DNA of 64,000 bases, taken from NCBI GenBank assembly GCA_034519525.1, contig JAXHOJ010000039.1, positions 68,233 through 132,232 of the forward strand, in the 5' to 3' direction. The position numbers were made by a program, and so were the translations under genes. The stretch's first letter is position 1, and every line of letters begins with the position of its first letter. Shown one piece after another: positions 1 through 8,828 of this stretch. Origin of the DNA: Gemmobacter sp034519525 (GTDB lineage: Bacteria > Pseudomonadota > Alphaproteobacteria > Rhodobacterales > Rhodobacteraceae). The notes beneath the pieces are model-generated. The model did no database searches. It had not been told where the DNA came from and worked only from the letters and a program-made list of their open reading frames with translations.

Positions 1-858
1 CTGCCCCGCGCGGGAAAACACATCCACCGCAAGGATCTGCGCTTCGGGGATCAGGCCGGGCACGCGCGAGCCGGGATTGCCCGCCAGCAAGGACACGACC
101 GCAGTGCCATGCACCGCTGCAGAAGGCGACCGGGTATCCAGCACGCCGGGCAGCACTTCGACCCGGGCGCCCTGCAGGATATCATGGGCCAGATTGACCC
201 CGGTATCCATCACACCGACCGGCACGGTCACGCGGCAATCGGGGCGCAGATCGCGGTTTTCGGGCCAGCCGATCATCTGCCAGGCGCCGCAGTTTGCATG
301 GCCACAGGCCGGGGTGGCTGGGGCGGGCACGGCGGCGGCCAGAACCTGGGACTGGCCTGCGCGGTAAAAGTGGTTCAGATCGGCCCCTGCCCCGCTGGGC
401 AGCTGCCTGACCCTGTCGCGCGCCTCCTCCAGCGCGGTGCCGGGCGGTGCCGCCAGCCGGATCAGCGCGCCACTGGCCGAGGGGAGCGGCTGCGCATCCA
501 GCAGGGTATAGCCTTCGTCCAGCAGTTGCAGAAGATCCTCGGCCGTCATGTCGCGCACCACGATTTCAGGCGCGAATTGCGGCAGGGGCTGCAGGCGCGG
601 TGCCGGGATTACCGCAGGCGGGGCGACCCGGTTTGGCCGGGTTGCGCGGGGGCGGCGCCGGTCGTCATCATCGTCGTCGCGGTCCCGGCTGTGATCGTCA
701 TCCCGGTCATCGCTGTCGTCGTCACCATCATCGTCGTCGTCGTCATCATCCGCCAGGGCCATGGCCGCCGGGCCGAACAGGGGATCCAGCGCCGGAAAGG
801 CCGATGCCAGAAGCGCCGAAAGAAGCAATATGCCCGTAAGCCGATGCAGAAGGTTCAT
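1..858 (-). CDS. Subtilisin-like (S8) serine protease, C-terminus cut by window edge
   Basis: I translated this from the minus strand; the stop lies outside the window, so 286 codons are visible. It starts with a signal peptide (residues 1-36, ending in ALA). A strongly acidic stretch follows at about 37-66, made of Asp runs broken by a few Gly, Ser, Arg and His. A Pro/Arg-rich linker and a possible inhibitor-like or alpha/beta region (about 95-165) come next. The catalytic domain then opens with the Asp motif GVMDTGVN (D218) and the His motif HGTAVVSLLAG (H250). The Ser motif must lie beyond the edge. The protein is therefore probably a secreted or periplasmic endopeptidase. The acidic block could bind calcium, which is inference. 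The substrate is unknown. Confidence 0.85.
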   Translation of the reverse strand, partial: MNLLHRLTGILLLSALLASAFPALDPLFGPAAMALADDDDDDDDGDDDSDDRDDDHSRDRDDDDDDRRRPRATRPNRVAPPAVIPAPRLQPLPQFAPEIVVRDMTAEDLLQLLDEGYTLLDAQPLPSASGALIRLAAPPGTALEEARDRVRQLPSGAGADLNHFYRAGQSQVLAAAVPAPATPACGHANCGAWQMIGWPENRDLRPDCRVTVPVGVMDTGVNLAHDILQGARVEVLPGVLDTRSPSAAVHGTAVVSLLAGNPGSRVPGLIPEAQILAVDVFSRAGQ

Positions 859-979
859 GATGCCGCCGCCCTTTCATGTTGCCTTTTACAACGGCCGGGG
901 CCGCCGCCTATTCCATGGCGCGAGTCATTCCGGCTGAAACAGGATATAGCTGTAGATCAGGGCCGGGCCAGCGCCGAGG

Positions 980-1720
980 TCAGAGGGCGGCAAGCGGTTG
1001 CAGGATCAGGCCGCTTTCGGTTTCGGCGCGCCAGCAGGTAACGCCGAAGACCTGTGCCATCAGATCGGCGGTCAGCACCGCGCCCGGGGGGCCATCGGCA
1101 ATGATGCGGCCTGCGTCGATCACCACCAGCCGGGTGCAGTGCCGGGCCGCCAGCCCCAGATCATGCAGCGAGGCCAGAACGCTGCGCCCTTCGGCGGCCA
1201 GGCTGTGGAAGACCTGCATGCTGCGGATCTGCTGTGCCGGGTCCAGCCCGGCGATCGGTTCATCGGCCATCAGCAGGGGCGTATCCTGCGCCAGTGCCCG
1301 GGCGATCAGGGCGCGGGCCTGTTCGCCGCCCGACAGTTCGGTGGCGCGGCGGTGGCAGTAGCCTTGCAGGCCCATGCGGGCGAGCGCGGCCTCAACGAGG
1401 GCCGGATTGCCCGCGCCGCCCCGGGCCAGCTGGCCCAGCGAGACAAGGTGCTGCACCGTGACCGGCCAGGCGATCTCGCGCGATTGCGGCAGCCAGGCGG
1501 CCTGTGCCGCCCGCCGGGCCGGCGGCAGGGCGGCCAGCGAGCTGTGGCCTTCGGCGGGGATCAGGCCGAGGGCGGCGCGCATCAGCGTGGTCTTGCCCGC
1601 GCCATTGGGGCCGATCAGCCCGACGAATTCGCCCGCGCCGATGGTCAGCGAGATCTGATCCAGCACGCAGCGCGCGTCGCGTCGCAGGGTCAGCCGGTCC
1701 AGGGTCAGCGCTGCGGTCAT
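980..1720 (-). CDS. btuD: Vitamin B12 ABC transporter, ATP-binding subunit
   Basis: This 246-residue ATPase energises corrinoid import across the inner membrane with BtuC and BtuF. Walker A is GPNGAGKT (about residue 37), the signature is LSGGEQ, and Walker B is LLMADEP followed by a D-loop. Length and motifs fit the FecE/BtuD branch of iron-siderophore and B12 importers. The ATG overlaps the stop of btuC by 4 bases, so the two are translationally coupled. It is the last gene of the riboswitch-led btuBFCD operon. The B12 assignment rests on the upstream riboswitch; the ATPase alone would not separate B12 from haem or siderophore. Confidence 0.88.
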   Translation of the reverse strand: MTAALTLDRLTLRRDARCVLDQISLTIGAGEFVGLIGPNGAGKTTLMRAALGLIPAEGHSSLAALPPARRAAQAAWLPQSREIAWPVTVQHLVSLGQLARGGAGNPALVEAALARMGLQGYCHRRATELSGGEQARALIARALAQDTPLLMADEPIAGLDPAQQIRSMQVFHSLAAEGRSVLASLHDLGLAARHCTRLVVIDAGRIIADGPPGAVLTADLMAQVFGVTCWRAETESGLILQPLAAL

Positions 1721-2703
1721 GCCTGCCCCCGGTTGCGCCAGATCAGATGCAGGAAGATCGGCGCGCCGACCAGCGCCATCAGCACGCCCAGCTTCAGGTC
1801 GCGCCCGGGCAGCACCAGCCGCACCGCGATATCGGCGGCCAGCACCAGCGCCGCGCCGCCAAGGGCCGAGGCGGGCAGCAGCCGGGCAGGCCGGGCGCCG
1901 ACCAGCGGGCGCAGCACATGCGGCACCACCAGGCCCACAAAGCCGATGGCCCCGGCCACCGCCGTCACCGCGCCGACCGAGGCGGCGACGCCGCCCACCA
2001 GCATCAGCCGCAGCCGCCGCAGATCGACGCCCATCGAGGCGGCGGCATCTTCGCCCAGCGTCAGCGCCTCCAGCCCGCGACCCAGCCGCGACAGGGCCAG
2101 CCAGCCAAGCGCCATCACCGGCAGCGCCATCCAGACATGGGTGAAGGACCGATCCGCCAGCGAGCCCATCATCCAGAACACGATTTCATTGGCGGCAAAG
2201 GGGTTGGGCGACAGGTTCAGCACCAGAGAGGTCAGCGCCGAGGCCAGCGCCGACAGGGCGATCCCTGCGAGGATCAGCACCAGCGCGCCGCCCTGCGGCC
2301 CGGCCAGAAACAGGATCAGCCCGACGCCGATGCCCGCCCCGGCCAGTGCCGATACCGGCAGGGCCAGTGCGAACAGCGCGGCAAAGCCGGTCTGGATCGC
2401 CAGAACCGCGCCCAAAGCTGCGGCAGAGGACACGCCGATCAGCCCCGGTTCGGCCAGCGGATTGCGCAGATAGCCCTGCATCGCCGCCCCCGAAAGCCCG
2501 AGGCTGACGCCCACCATCACCGCCAGAATGGCGCGGGGCAGGCGGATTTCGCGCAGCACCATGGTCAGCGGGCCATCGCCCCCCGCCAGCAGCGCCCAAA
2601 GGCTTTCGCCCGGCCCTGCCTCGGCCGGGCCGGTGACCAGCGACAGCAGGAACAGCGCGGCCACCAGCAGGGCCAGCGCCAGCATCAGCAGCGGAAACCT
2701 CAT
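1717..2703 (-). CDS. btuC: Vitamin B12 ABC transporter, permease subunit
   Basis: This 328-residue FecCD-family permease is very hydrophobic, with about ten predicted membrane helices. The family region near residues 75-100 reads SLGLSGAAMQGYLRNPLAEP, followed by the PGLIGVSSAAALGA stretch. It would form the inner-membrane channel for corrinoids delivered by BtuF. Its start overlaps the btuF stop by 4 bases and its stop overlaps btuD, which shows a tightly packed operon. Confidence 0.9.
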   Translation of the reverse strand: MRFPLLMLALALLVAALFLLSLVTGPAEAGPGESLWALLAGGDGPLTMVLREIRLPRAILAVMVGVSLGLSGAAMQGYLRNPLAEPGLIGVSSAAALGAVLAIQTGFAALFALALPVSALAGAGIGVGLILFLAGPQGGALVLILAGIALSALASALTSLVLNLSPNPFAANEIVFWMMGSLADRSFTHVWMALPVMALGWLALSRLGRGLEALTLGEDAAASMGVDLRRLRLMLVGGVAASVGAVTAVAGAIGFVGLVVPHVLRPLVGARPARLLPASALGGAALVLAADIAVRLVLPGRDLKLGVLMALVGAPIFLHLIWRNRGQA

Positions 2704-3539
2704 CTTGCGGCCTCCAGCGCGGCGCGGGCCTGCGCCAGCCCGTCGATGGCCGACAGGACAGAGGGCAGGCCGCAGACCCAGTCCCGGTCTTCGACCGCCG
2801 CCTGACCGGCCTGCAGGGCGGCCAGCGCCGGATGGTGCAGGATTTCTTCGGCGCGCGAGCCGCCGGGATAGGGTTCGCCCGTAATCACCAGATCGGGCTG
2901 GGCCATCAGCAAAAGCTCCAGCGGCAGCACGCCGCCGCTTTGCATCCCCAGATCATCGGCCAGATGGCGAAAGCCCGCAGCGCGGATGATCTCGCCCGAC
3001 AGGCTGTGGCTGCCGGGGGTATAGCCATTGGCGGCATAGGTGACAGCGCTGAGCGTGGCGGGCTGTGCCTGTTGCAGCGCGGCAAGGCCTGCATCAAATT
3101 CGGCCAGCATCGCCTGTGCCTGCGGTTCGCGGTGCAGGGCCGCGCCCATATCGAGCATCCCCTGCCGCACATCGGACAGGGCAGAGGCAGGGGGGAAGGT
3201 GACGACCTTGATCCCCAGCCGGCGCAGCATGGAGACGGTGGCTGTGCTGGTGAAGGTGCCCGCCAGCACCAGATCGGGTTTCATCAGATAGATTTCTTCG
3301 GCCTGCGAATGGTTGATCGCATAGCCGCGCGCCTGTTCCACCATGACGGAAGAGCGCGGATCTGCCGCCAGATGCGACACCGACACCAGCTGCCCCGGCG
3401 CCGCCAGGATCATGGCCAGCTGATCAGTGCAGAGATTGATCGAAACCACGCGGCCCGGCGCGGCTTCGGCGCAGGCGATGCCCGCACCGGACAGGGCCAG
3501 AAGCCCTGCCAGCAGCATGGCCGGGCCGCGCGGGATCAA
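2700..3539 (-). CDS. btuF: Periplasmic vitamin B12-binding protein
   Basis: This 279-residue protein has a signal peptide (about 1-24) and the two-lobed helical-backbone fold of TroA/BtuF-type binding proteins. The first lobe begins RVVSINLCTDQLAMIL, and KPDLVLAG and QPDLVITGEPYP mark the two lobes. It would hand corrinoid from the BtuB receptor to BtuCD. Its ATG overlaps the btuB stop by 4 bases. The fold alone does not fix the ligand; the riboswitch and operon do. Confidence 0.87.
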   Translation of the reverse strand: MIPRGPAMLLAGLLALSGAGIACAEAAPGRVVSINLCTDQLAMILAAPGQLVSVSHLAADPRSSVMVEQARGYAINHSQAEEIYLMKPDLVLAGTFTSTATVSMLRRLGIKVVTFPPASALSDVRQGMLDMGAALHREPQAQAMLAEFDAGLAALQQAQPATLSAVTYAANGYTPGSHSLSGEIIRAAGFRHLADDLGMQSGGVLPLELLLMAQPDLVITGEPYPGGSRAEEILHHPALAALQAGQAAVEDRDWVCGLPSVLSAIDGLAQARAALEAAR

Positions 3540-5419
3540 AACTTGGCCTGCAGGCCGGCATAGACGGCCCGACCCTGCGTGGCATAGCCCCAGACATCCG
3601 AATAATCCTGATCGAACAGGTTCACCACCCGGGCGGTCAGGCGCACCTGCTCGGACAGGTCATAGCCCGCCGACAGGTTGACGGTGGTATAATCGGGCAG
3701 TTTTTCGGTGGCATAGCTGCCCCAGAACTGGGTGTCGGAATTATCGGCCACATGGCGGATATCGGCGGTGACGCTGCCGCGCCCGTCCAGCACCGCCAGC
3801 GTGGCAGACAGGCCAAGTTCGTGCCGGGGGCGACGGATTTCCACCGAACCATCGGGGTTCTTGGCATCAAGATAGGTATAGGCCAGACCCAGCGACAGGG
3901 CATCGGTCGCCTGCAGCTTGCCCGCCACCTCGATCCCCTTGCGGCTGCTTTTGCCCGGCTGGTTTTCATAGGTTGCCCGGCCGCTGCCATCGGGGGCGGC
4001 GCCATAGACATAGGTGATTTCGTCGCGCAGGTTTTCGTCGAAATAGGTGACGTCGATCACGCCGCGTCCGCCCAGAACCTCGGCCTCGATCCCGATGTCG
4101 AAGCCGGCATTGGTTTCGGGGCTGAGCGCGGGATTGCCCAGCGTATAGGTATCATCCGCGAAAAGTTCGTAATACGACGGGTTGACAGAGGCCTTGCCGG
4201 CCGAACCATGCAGCCGCAGCCCGGTATCGGGGATCTGCCAGGACAGCCCGATGTTCCAGCTGGTGAAATCTGCGAACACCTTGTTGTCGTCGCGCCGCAG
4301 GCCCGCCTGGATATCCAGCCCGTTGTCGAGGAAGCCGCGATATTCCAGCGCGGCGGAGGTCATGTCGCGCTGGTAATCGGGGGCGGTGGTGGAATTGTCT
4401 TCCTGCCGTTCGACCAGCAGGTTCAGCACATGCGCCGCATCGGCCACAGGCTGGCCATCCAGACCGAAGGCCAGGCGGTATTTCAGCTTTTCGGTTTCGC
4501 CACGGGTATGGGGGGCGCCCAGATCGCTGAGCTTGTTGACCGTATCCTGATATTCCAGCCGGTGGGTCAGGCGGCCCGCAAGGGCGGAATATTCGCCCCA
4601 GACCGAGCCTGCAAATTCTTCGCGGGCGCCAAAAAATGTGCGGTCATCGACGATATAGCCATCGGCATCGGTCGCAGACCACGAGGCGGCGTCGTAATCG
4701 TAATCTTCGCTGGCGCGGCGCAGGGTGAAGCCGAAGGTCAGATCTTCGGTGGCGGCCCAGTCCCCCGAAAGCGCGATGCTGCGGCGTTTCAGCCCGTCTT
4801 TTTCGCCACCATCGCCCGAGTGATCATAGCCCTTGTCGTCACGCTGCGACAGGCTGAGCGCGAGGCCGCCGCTTGCGCCGCGCTGGCTCACCTGCGCTGA
4901 AACCGATGTGCCATTGCCCAGTTCGACCGCGCCGCCATAGTGCAGCCCGTCTTCGCCCTTGCGGGTGATGATGTTGATGACGCCCGCCGAAGCGTTGGAG
5001 CCGTAGAAGGCCGATTGCGGGCCGCGCAGAACCTCGATCCGGTCGATATTGGCGGTATCAAGACCCGAGAGGGTGTATTCATCAGAACCGCCTGCCGCCT
5101 CGATCCCGTCGATCAGGATCAGCGTGTGATCGGCCTCGCCGCCGCGCAGGCGCACCTGCGTCAGGCTGGCGCCCGATCCGCTGACGGAAACACCCGGAAT
5201 GGCGCGCAGGGCATCCTGCACGGTGACCAGACCGCGGGCCGAGATATCTTCGGCGGTCAGCACCGAAAAGGCGCGGCCATAGGCATCGGCGGCAATGGCG
5301 GACAGGCCGCCCGACAGGATCACCTCGTCCAGCGCGACATCCTGCGCCGAAACGGCGGCGGGCGCGGCAAGGCAGGCAGTGGACAGCAGCAGAAGGCGCA
5401 GGTTGCGCTGTGTCGTCAT
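3536..5419 (-). CDS. btuB: TonB-dependent vitamin B12 outer-membrane receptor
   Basis: This 627-residue receptor would import cobalamin across the outer membrane using TonB energy. I chose the ATG at 5419: it is preceded by an AAGGGG ribosome site and begins a normal signal peptide ending in VSAQ. The open frame extends upstream to 5563, but that would translate the riboswitch. After the signal peptide come a candidate TonB box (ALDEVIL) and a plug domain with LIDGIEAAGG and IDRIEVLRGPQSAFYGSNA. A 22-strand-type barrel follows and ends in an aromatic residue (AGLQAKF). It is the first gene of the btuBFCD operon, behind a B12 riboswitch that should lower expression when cobalamin is plentiful. 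Confidence 0.93.
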   Translation of the reverse strand: MTTQRNLRLLLLSTACLAAPAAVSAQDVALDEVILSGGLSAIAADAYGRAFSVLTAEDISARGLVTVQDALRAIPGVSVSGSGASLTQVRLRGGEADHTLILIDGIEAAGGSDEYTLSGLDTANIDRIEVLRGPQSAFYGSNASAGVINIITRKGEDGLHYGGAVELGNGTSVSAQVSQRGASGGLALSLSQRDDKGYDHSGDGGEKDGLKRRSIALSGDWAATEDLTFGFTLRRASEDYDYDAASWSATDADGYIVDDRTFFGAREEFAGSVWGEYSALAGRLTHRLEYQDTVNKLSDLGAPHTRGETEKLKYRLAFGLDGQPVADAAHVLNLLVERQEDNSTTAPDYQRDMTSAALEYRGFLDNGLDIQAGLRRDDNKVFADFTSWNIGLSWQIPDTGLRLHGSAGKASVNPSYYELFADDTYTLGNPALSPETNAGFDIGIEAEVLGGRGVIDVTYFDENLRDEITYVYGAAPDGSGRATYENQPGKSSRKGIEVAGKLQATDALSLGLAYTYLDAKNPDGSVEIRRPRHELGLSATLAVLDGRGSVTADIRHVADNSDTQFWGSYATEKLPDYTTVNLSAGYDLSEQVRLTARVVNLFDQDYSDVWGYATQGRAVYAGLQAKF

Positions 5420-5560
5420 GGGTTCATCCCCTTGTGGCGGATCGGTGATCCGCAATCCTGTTGCGTCAGGGAGGATCATCCTCCGCAGACAGTGAAGTGC
5501 GTCACCGCTGCGGTTGCGCCGCTTCCATGGCGCGCCCCGCGCCCGGAAAGGGTGATCATT

Positions 5561-5700
5561 CAAGCAGGTCTCCTGGCTCGCGGGTCTCGGCTTCGCCTGC
5601 CTTCCCGGTTTCCCAGTGGCCAGATTGGCGTCGCTCGCCGCTTACAGTTGCGGGGGCAGCCACGGCCGGGGCCGGGTGGCCCTTCCGTGTTCCCTATTAT
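5561..5700 (-). promoter_or_regulatory. Cobalamin riboswitch (B12 element)
   Basis: Read on the minus strand, this leader has the conserved blocks of the AdoCbl riboswitch in order. They are a 5' AATAGGGAA segment, GCTGCCCCCGCAACTGTAAGCGG, GCCACTGGGAA, GGGAAGGC, and the closing B12 box GAGCCAGGAGACCTGC at 5561-5580. It lies 141 bases before the btuB start. The leader between box and start probably carries the expression platform that hides the btuB ribosome site. A TTGACT hexamer at 5754-5759 could be the -35 element, but I see no convincing -10. Confidence 0.95.
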
Positions 5701-5779
5701 CCGGCGAGGGGCCGGAACTTGAATGGCGCGAAAGGAAAGGAGAAGGGCCCGGAAGTCAAGGCTGCGGGCACAGCGAAAT

Positions 5780-5800
5780 GGCAGGCGATACCCGCCTGCC
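5780..5800 (-). terminator. Hairpin after dgkA, possible terminator
   Basis: A perfect 8-bp GC-rich stem (GGCAGGCG / CGCCTGCC) with a 5-base loop lies 21 bases past the dgkA stop. No clear T tract follows, so termination is only likely. It would separate dgkA from the riboswitch transcript. Confidence 0.4.
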
Positions 5801-5821
5801 ACGCCGCGCCCTGCGGGAAAC

Positions 5822-6205
5822 TTACATCAGGATGGCCAGAAGACCCAGCCCATTGGCGATCAGCGTGCAGAACACGGCCAGCGAGCCCAGATCCTTGGCC
5901 TGCCCTGCCGCCGCCGACCAGCCGGGCGAGACGTGATCGGCCAGCGTTTCGATGGCGGTGTTCAGCGCCTCCATCGCGATCAGCAGCAGGAACAGCACGG
6001 CCATGGCGAGCCATTCCGTCAGGGTGGCATCGGCCAGCAGCAGGCCGGCGATCAGGCCACCACCCATGGCGGCTTCGTGGCGGAAGGCGGTTTCACGCCA
6101 CAGCCGGGCCAGCCCTTGCCAGGAATAGCGGCTGGCGGCGAAGAGATGCGCGATGCCATGGCGGCGCGGCGGAACGGCGGGATCTGTCACAGTGGGATCT
6201 GTCAT
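5822..6205 (-). CDS. dgkA: Diacylglycerol kinase
   Basis: This 127-residue inner-membrane enzyme phosphorylates diacylglycerol to phosphatidic acid. It has three membrane helices and the family motifs RETAFRHEAA and EALNTAIETLADH, which include the catalytic and Mg-ATP binding acidic residues. Length fits the family. The start overlaps the stop of the preceding phosphoethanolamine transferase gene by 4 bases. The pairing makes sense: transfer of phosphoethanolamine from phosphatidylethanolamine leaves diacylglycerol, which DgkA recycles. Confidence 0.95.
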   Translation of the reverse strand: MTDPTVTDPAVPPRRHGIAHLFAASRYSWQGLARLWRETAFRHEAAMGGGLIAGLLLADATLTEWLAMAVLFLLLIAMEALNTAIETLADHVSPGWSAAAGQAKDLGSLAVFCTLIANGLGLLAILM

Positions 6206-7869
6206 TGCGTCACCTGCAGATGGCAGCCCGTGGTCAGATCCAGCGCGGGATCGCGGGCGGTTGTGGTGATATCCATCAGCCCCAGCACGGTGTGAAACAG
6301 GTTGTCATGGCTGACGGGCGTGGCGGCCCGGCGCGCGATACAGCCCTGATCCAGTTTGAGCGCCGCCTTGAACGGTTCGGAAAACCACATCAGGAACGGC
6401 ACCTTGCGCTGCGTATCGGGGGCCATGAACATGGGCGCGGCATGAAGGTAAAGCCCGCCTTCGCCCAGCGACTCGCCATGATCGGACATGTAGATCATCG
6501 CGGGGATCACACGATCCTGCGCCGTCATCAGGGCGATGGCCTGCGACAGGACATGATCGGTGAATAGGATCGAATTGTCATAGGCGTTCACGATTTCATC
6601 CGTGGTGCATCGGGCAAAATCGGCGGTGGTGCAGGCGGGGGTGAAGCGTTCGAATTCCGGCGGATAGCGCAGGTGATAGGCGGGGCCGTGGCTGCCGATC
6701 ATATGCAGCACCAGAACGGTATCGCCGGTCATGTCGGCCATGGTGCGGGCCAGGATCGGCAGCAGCGCCGCATCGGTACATTCGCCCATGGCGCAGGCGG
6801 CCGGATCCATCGTCCTGTCGATGCGCAGCGCGCCGGTGCGCAGGGCGATGCGCTGATCGCCGGTGTTGTTATCGACCCAGCGGGCATCCAGCCCGGCATG
6901 GGCCAGCACATCCAGCAGGTTTTCGCGGCCCAGGAATTTTGTCTGCGAATAATCATCGGTGGCGAAGGGCGAAAACATGCAGGGCAGCGATACGGCGGTG
7001 GAGGTGCCGCAGGAGGTGACATCCGGGAAATTGACCAGATCATGGCCGCGCAGTTCGGGGGTGGTATCGCGGACATAGCCATCCAGCCCGAAATTCTGCG
7101 CCCGGGCGGTTTCGCCCACGAAGATCACGGTCAGCACGGGTTTGGGCGCGGCGGCCAGCAGCGGGCCGGGACGCGCATCGCGGCCCAGCGGCGCCACGGT
7201 CTGGTTGGCGCTGCGGAACTGCATCTTGGCATAGCGCGACAGCGCGCCCAGCGTGGCGCCGGGCTGATAGGCGCCCAACATGTCGCGGTGTTCGCGCACG
7301 GCGGCGGAGAATGTCTTGAAATCGGTCATCAGCAGGCCTGCCACCAGCGTGGTGGTCAGGGCAATGGTCAGCGGCCAGTGCCACAGCCCGCGCAGCAGGG
7401 CCGGGCGCCGGATGCGGGGCCAGAAGGCCAAAGCGGCGGGTAGCAGACCGAAAAGCCCGATATGCAGCAGGAAATCGGCGGTAATCAGGTGTTTTGATTC
7501 CGTCACCGTGGTCAGCATCGCGTTCTGGATCATCTCGCGGTCGATCAGGATGCCGAAGCGGCTTTGGTAATAATCGGCCACGGCGGCAGTGATGACGATC
7601 AGCGCCACGGCGGGGCGGTGCAGCCCGCGCAATGTGACCAGCGACAGGATCAGGAAGGTCAGCGCCCAGATCGCAGCCCCGAAGGTGATGATATCGCCGG
7701 GGGCGCCCGCGAAGATGCGGTTGGCCTTCAGCCAGAAGGTGCCATTCAGCACCACCACCAGATAGCTGGCAAAAATGGCGTTGAAAGCCAGCGGCGTCAG
7801 CACGGGGCGCAGGGCCGCCAGTCGGCCTGACAGAGACCCCGGCGGGGCAGAGACAGAGATCTGGGTCAT
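6202..7869 (-). CDS. eptA: Lipid A phosphoethanolamine transferase, EptA family
   Basis: This 555-residue inner-membrane enzyme has five N-terminal membrane helices (to about residue 200) and a periplasmic alkaline-phosphatase-like domain. The nucleophile threonine lies in FVGETARAQNFGLDGY. Metal or catalytic-site stretches follow at SCGTSTAVSLPCMFS, MIGSHGPAY and YMSDHGESLGE. It is expected to move phosphoethanolamine from phosphatidylethanolamine to lipid A or core sugars, lowering surface charge. Coupling to dgkA supports the function. Modification of another glycan cannot be excluded from sequence. Confidence 0.88.
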   Translation of the reverse strand: MTQISVSAPPGSLSGRLAALRPVLTPLAFNAIFASYLVVVLNGTFWLKANRIFAGAPGDIITFGAAIWALTFLILSLVTLRGLHRPAVALIVITAAVADYYQSRFGILIDREMIQNAMLTTVTESKHLITADFLLHIGLFGLLPAALAFWPRIRRPALLRGLWHWPLTIALTTTLVAGLLMTDFKTFSAAVREHRDMLGAYQPGATLGALSRYAKMQFRSANQTVAPLGRDARPGPLLAAAPKPVLTVIFVGETARAQNFGLDGYVRDTTPELRGHDLVNFPDVTSCGTSTAVSLPCMFSPFATDDYSQTKFLGRENLLDVLAHAGLDARWVDNNTGDQRIALRTGALRIDRTMDPAACAMGECTDAALLPILARTMADMTGDTVLVLHMIGSHGPAYHLRYPPEFERFTPACTTADFARCTTDEIVNAYDNSILFTDHVLSQAIALMTAQDRVIPAMIYMSDHGESLGEGGLYLHAAPMFMAPDTQRKVPFLMWFSEPFKAALKLDQGCIARRAATPVSHDNLFHTVLGLMDITTTARDPALDLTTGCHLQVTQ

Positions 7870-7877
7870 GATGTCTT

Positions 7878-8450
7878 TCAGTCGATATCGCCGGGGGTGG
7901 CGGGGCGCTTGCGGCCGTCGATCATGGCGCGCACCAGATTTTCGCCATGGCGCAGGCTTGCGAGGATCACGCCGCCCAGATGAAGGGCGACCAGAACAAG
8001 GATCAGGGTCGCGGCGGTTTCGTGGATTTCTTCCATCAATTCCGATCCCCAGAAGGCATCGGTGGTCTGCAGCCAGCCGGTCAGCGCGGTTGCGGCCACT
8101 GTCAGGATCAGGGCCACCACCATGGCGCCGCCTGCCGGATTATGGCCCAGATAGCGCGGTTCCTGCCCGCGGCGCATGGCGGCCAGATAGGCCAGAACCG
8201 CACGCGGCCCGCGCACAAAGCCGGTGAAGCGCGCATGGCGGCTGCCGATCAGGCCCCAGACCAGCCGCAGCGCCAGCAGGCCCGCGATGATCAGCCCGGC
8301 TGCCTCGTGCACGGTTTTCAGTTCATCGGCAGTCACCCAGCACACGGCGATCAGCACGGCCTGCGACCAGTGGAACAGCCGCACGAACCCATCCCAGACC
8401 GGGACGAGGTTGCCCTCGTCCCGCGGGGTCGCAAGGCTGCGATCAATCAT
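7878..8450 (-). CDS. Cytochrome b561 family protein
   Basis: This 190-residue diheme-type inner-membrane cytochrome b has four helices with candidate axial histidines in LFHWSQA, VHEAAGL, IHETAATL and ALHLGGV. I chose the ATG at 8450, which overlaps the PepSY gene stop (8 shared bases). The open frame runs to 8513, but the longer form reads back through the PepSY gene. Such cytochromes pass electrons between quinol and small periplasmic acceptors. The partner is unknown. The pairing with PepSY and a divergent two-component system suggests regulated expression. Confidence 0.85.
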   Translation of the reverse strand: MIDRSLATPRDEGNLVPVWDGFVRLFHWSQAVLIAVCWVTADELKTVHEAAGLIIAGLLALRLVWGLIGSRHARFTGFVRGPRAVLAYLAAMRRGQEPRYLGHNPAGGAMVVALILTVAATALTGWLQTTDAFWGSELMEEIHETAATLILVLVALHLGGVILASLRHGENLVRAMIDGRKRPATPGDID

Positions 8451-8706
8451 CGGAGCCGACGACTTCAAAGGTTTTCGGATCAATGAACACTTCGACGCGG
8501 GCGCCTTTGTCATCCTTGCCGTAAACCTCGTAGCAGCCGTCTTCTTTCTTGACCTTGCTGATGGTCCAGCCCTTGCCGGTCAGCGTGGATTCAAGTTCGG
8601 CCTGCGGGCGCCATTCGGCATCGGGGACCATGCAGCGGTCAGAGGCCAGGGCCGCACCTGCGGGGGCAAGGGTGACAAGGGCGAGCAGAAGGGATTTGCG
8701 CAGCAT
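8443..8706 (-). CDS. Small periplasmic PepSY-domain protein
   Basis: This protein has 87 residues from the ATG at 8706; an ATG 12 bases upstream would add four. It carries a signal peptide (to about ALAS) and a single PepSY-like unit with KGWTISKVKKEDGCYEVYGKD and a closing strand, VEVFIDPKTFEVV. Two cysteines could form a disulfide. Proteins of this type often sit beside cytochrome b561 genes and QseBC-like systems, as here. The exact role is not known; metal or redox sensing or chaperoning is inference. Confidence 0.8.
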   Translation of the reverse strand: MLRKSLLLALVTLAPAGAALASDRCMVPDAEWRPQAELESTLTGKGWTISKVKKEDGCYEVYGKDDKGARVEVFIDPKTFEVVGSDD

Positions 8707-8828
8707 CGGATTCTCCATTTGCGTCTGTGATGTGCGGTTATTGACCGATGAACCTTGCAGCCCGCTTACAGTTGGCGGGGGCGCAGAATTTTCTCGTCAT
8801 CCCATCCGCCGACCGTTAACCCGAAGGC

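Noticed and set aside
880..979. Possible C-terminal coding piece (LIYSYILFQPE then stop, minus strand)
   Set aside because: Only about 18 codons look protein-like and there is no start or family match; probably chance.
109..1041. 310-codon plus-strand open frame with a long Val/Ile run
   Set aside because: The Val/Ile run is the reverse of the Asp codons of the protease gene on the minus strand. No ribosome site or known fold.
5420..5563. Upstream extension of btuB
   Set aside because: It would translate the riboswitch leader; the ATG at 5419 has a good ribosome site and signal peptide.
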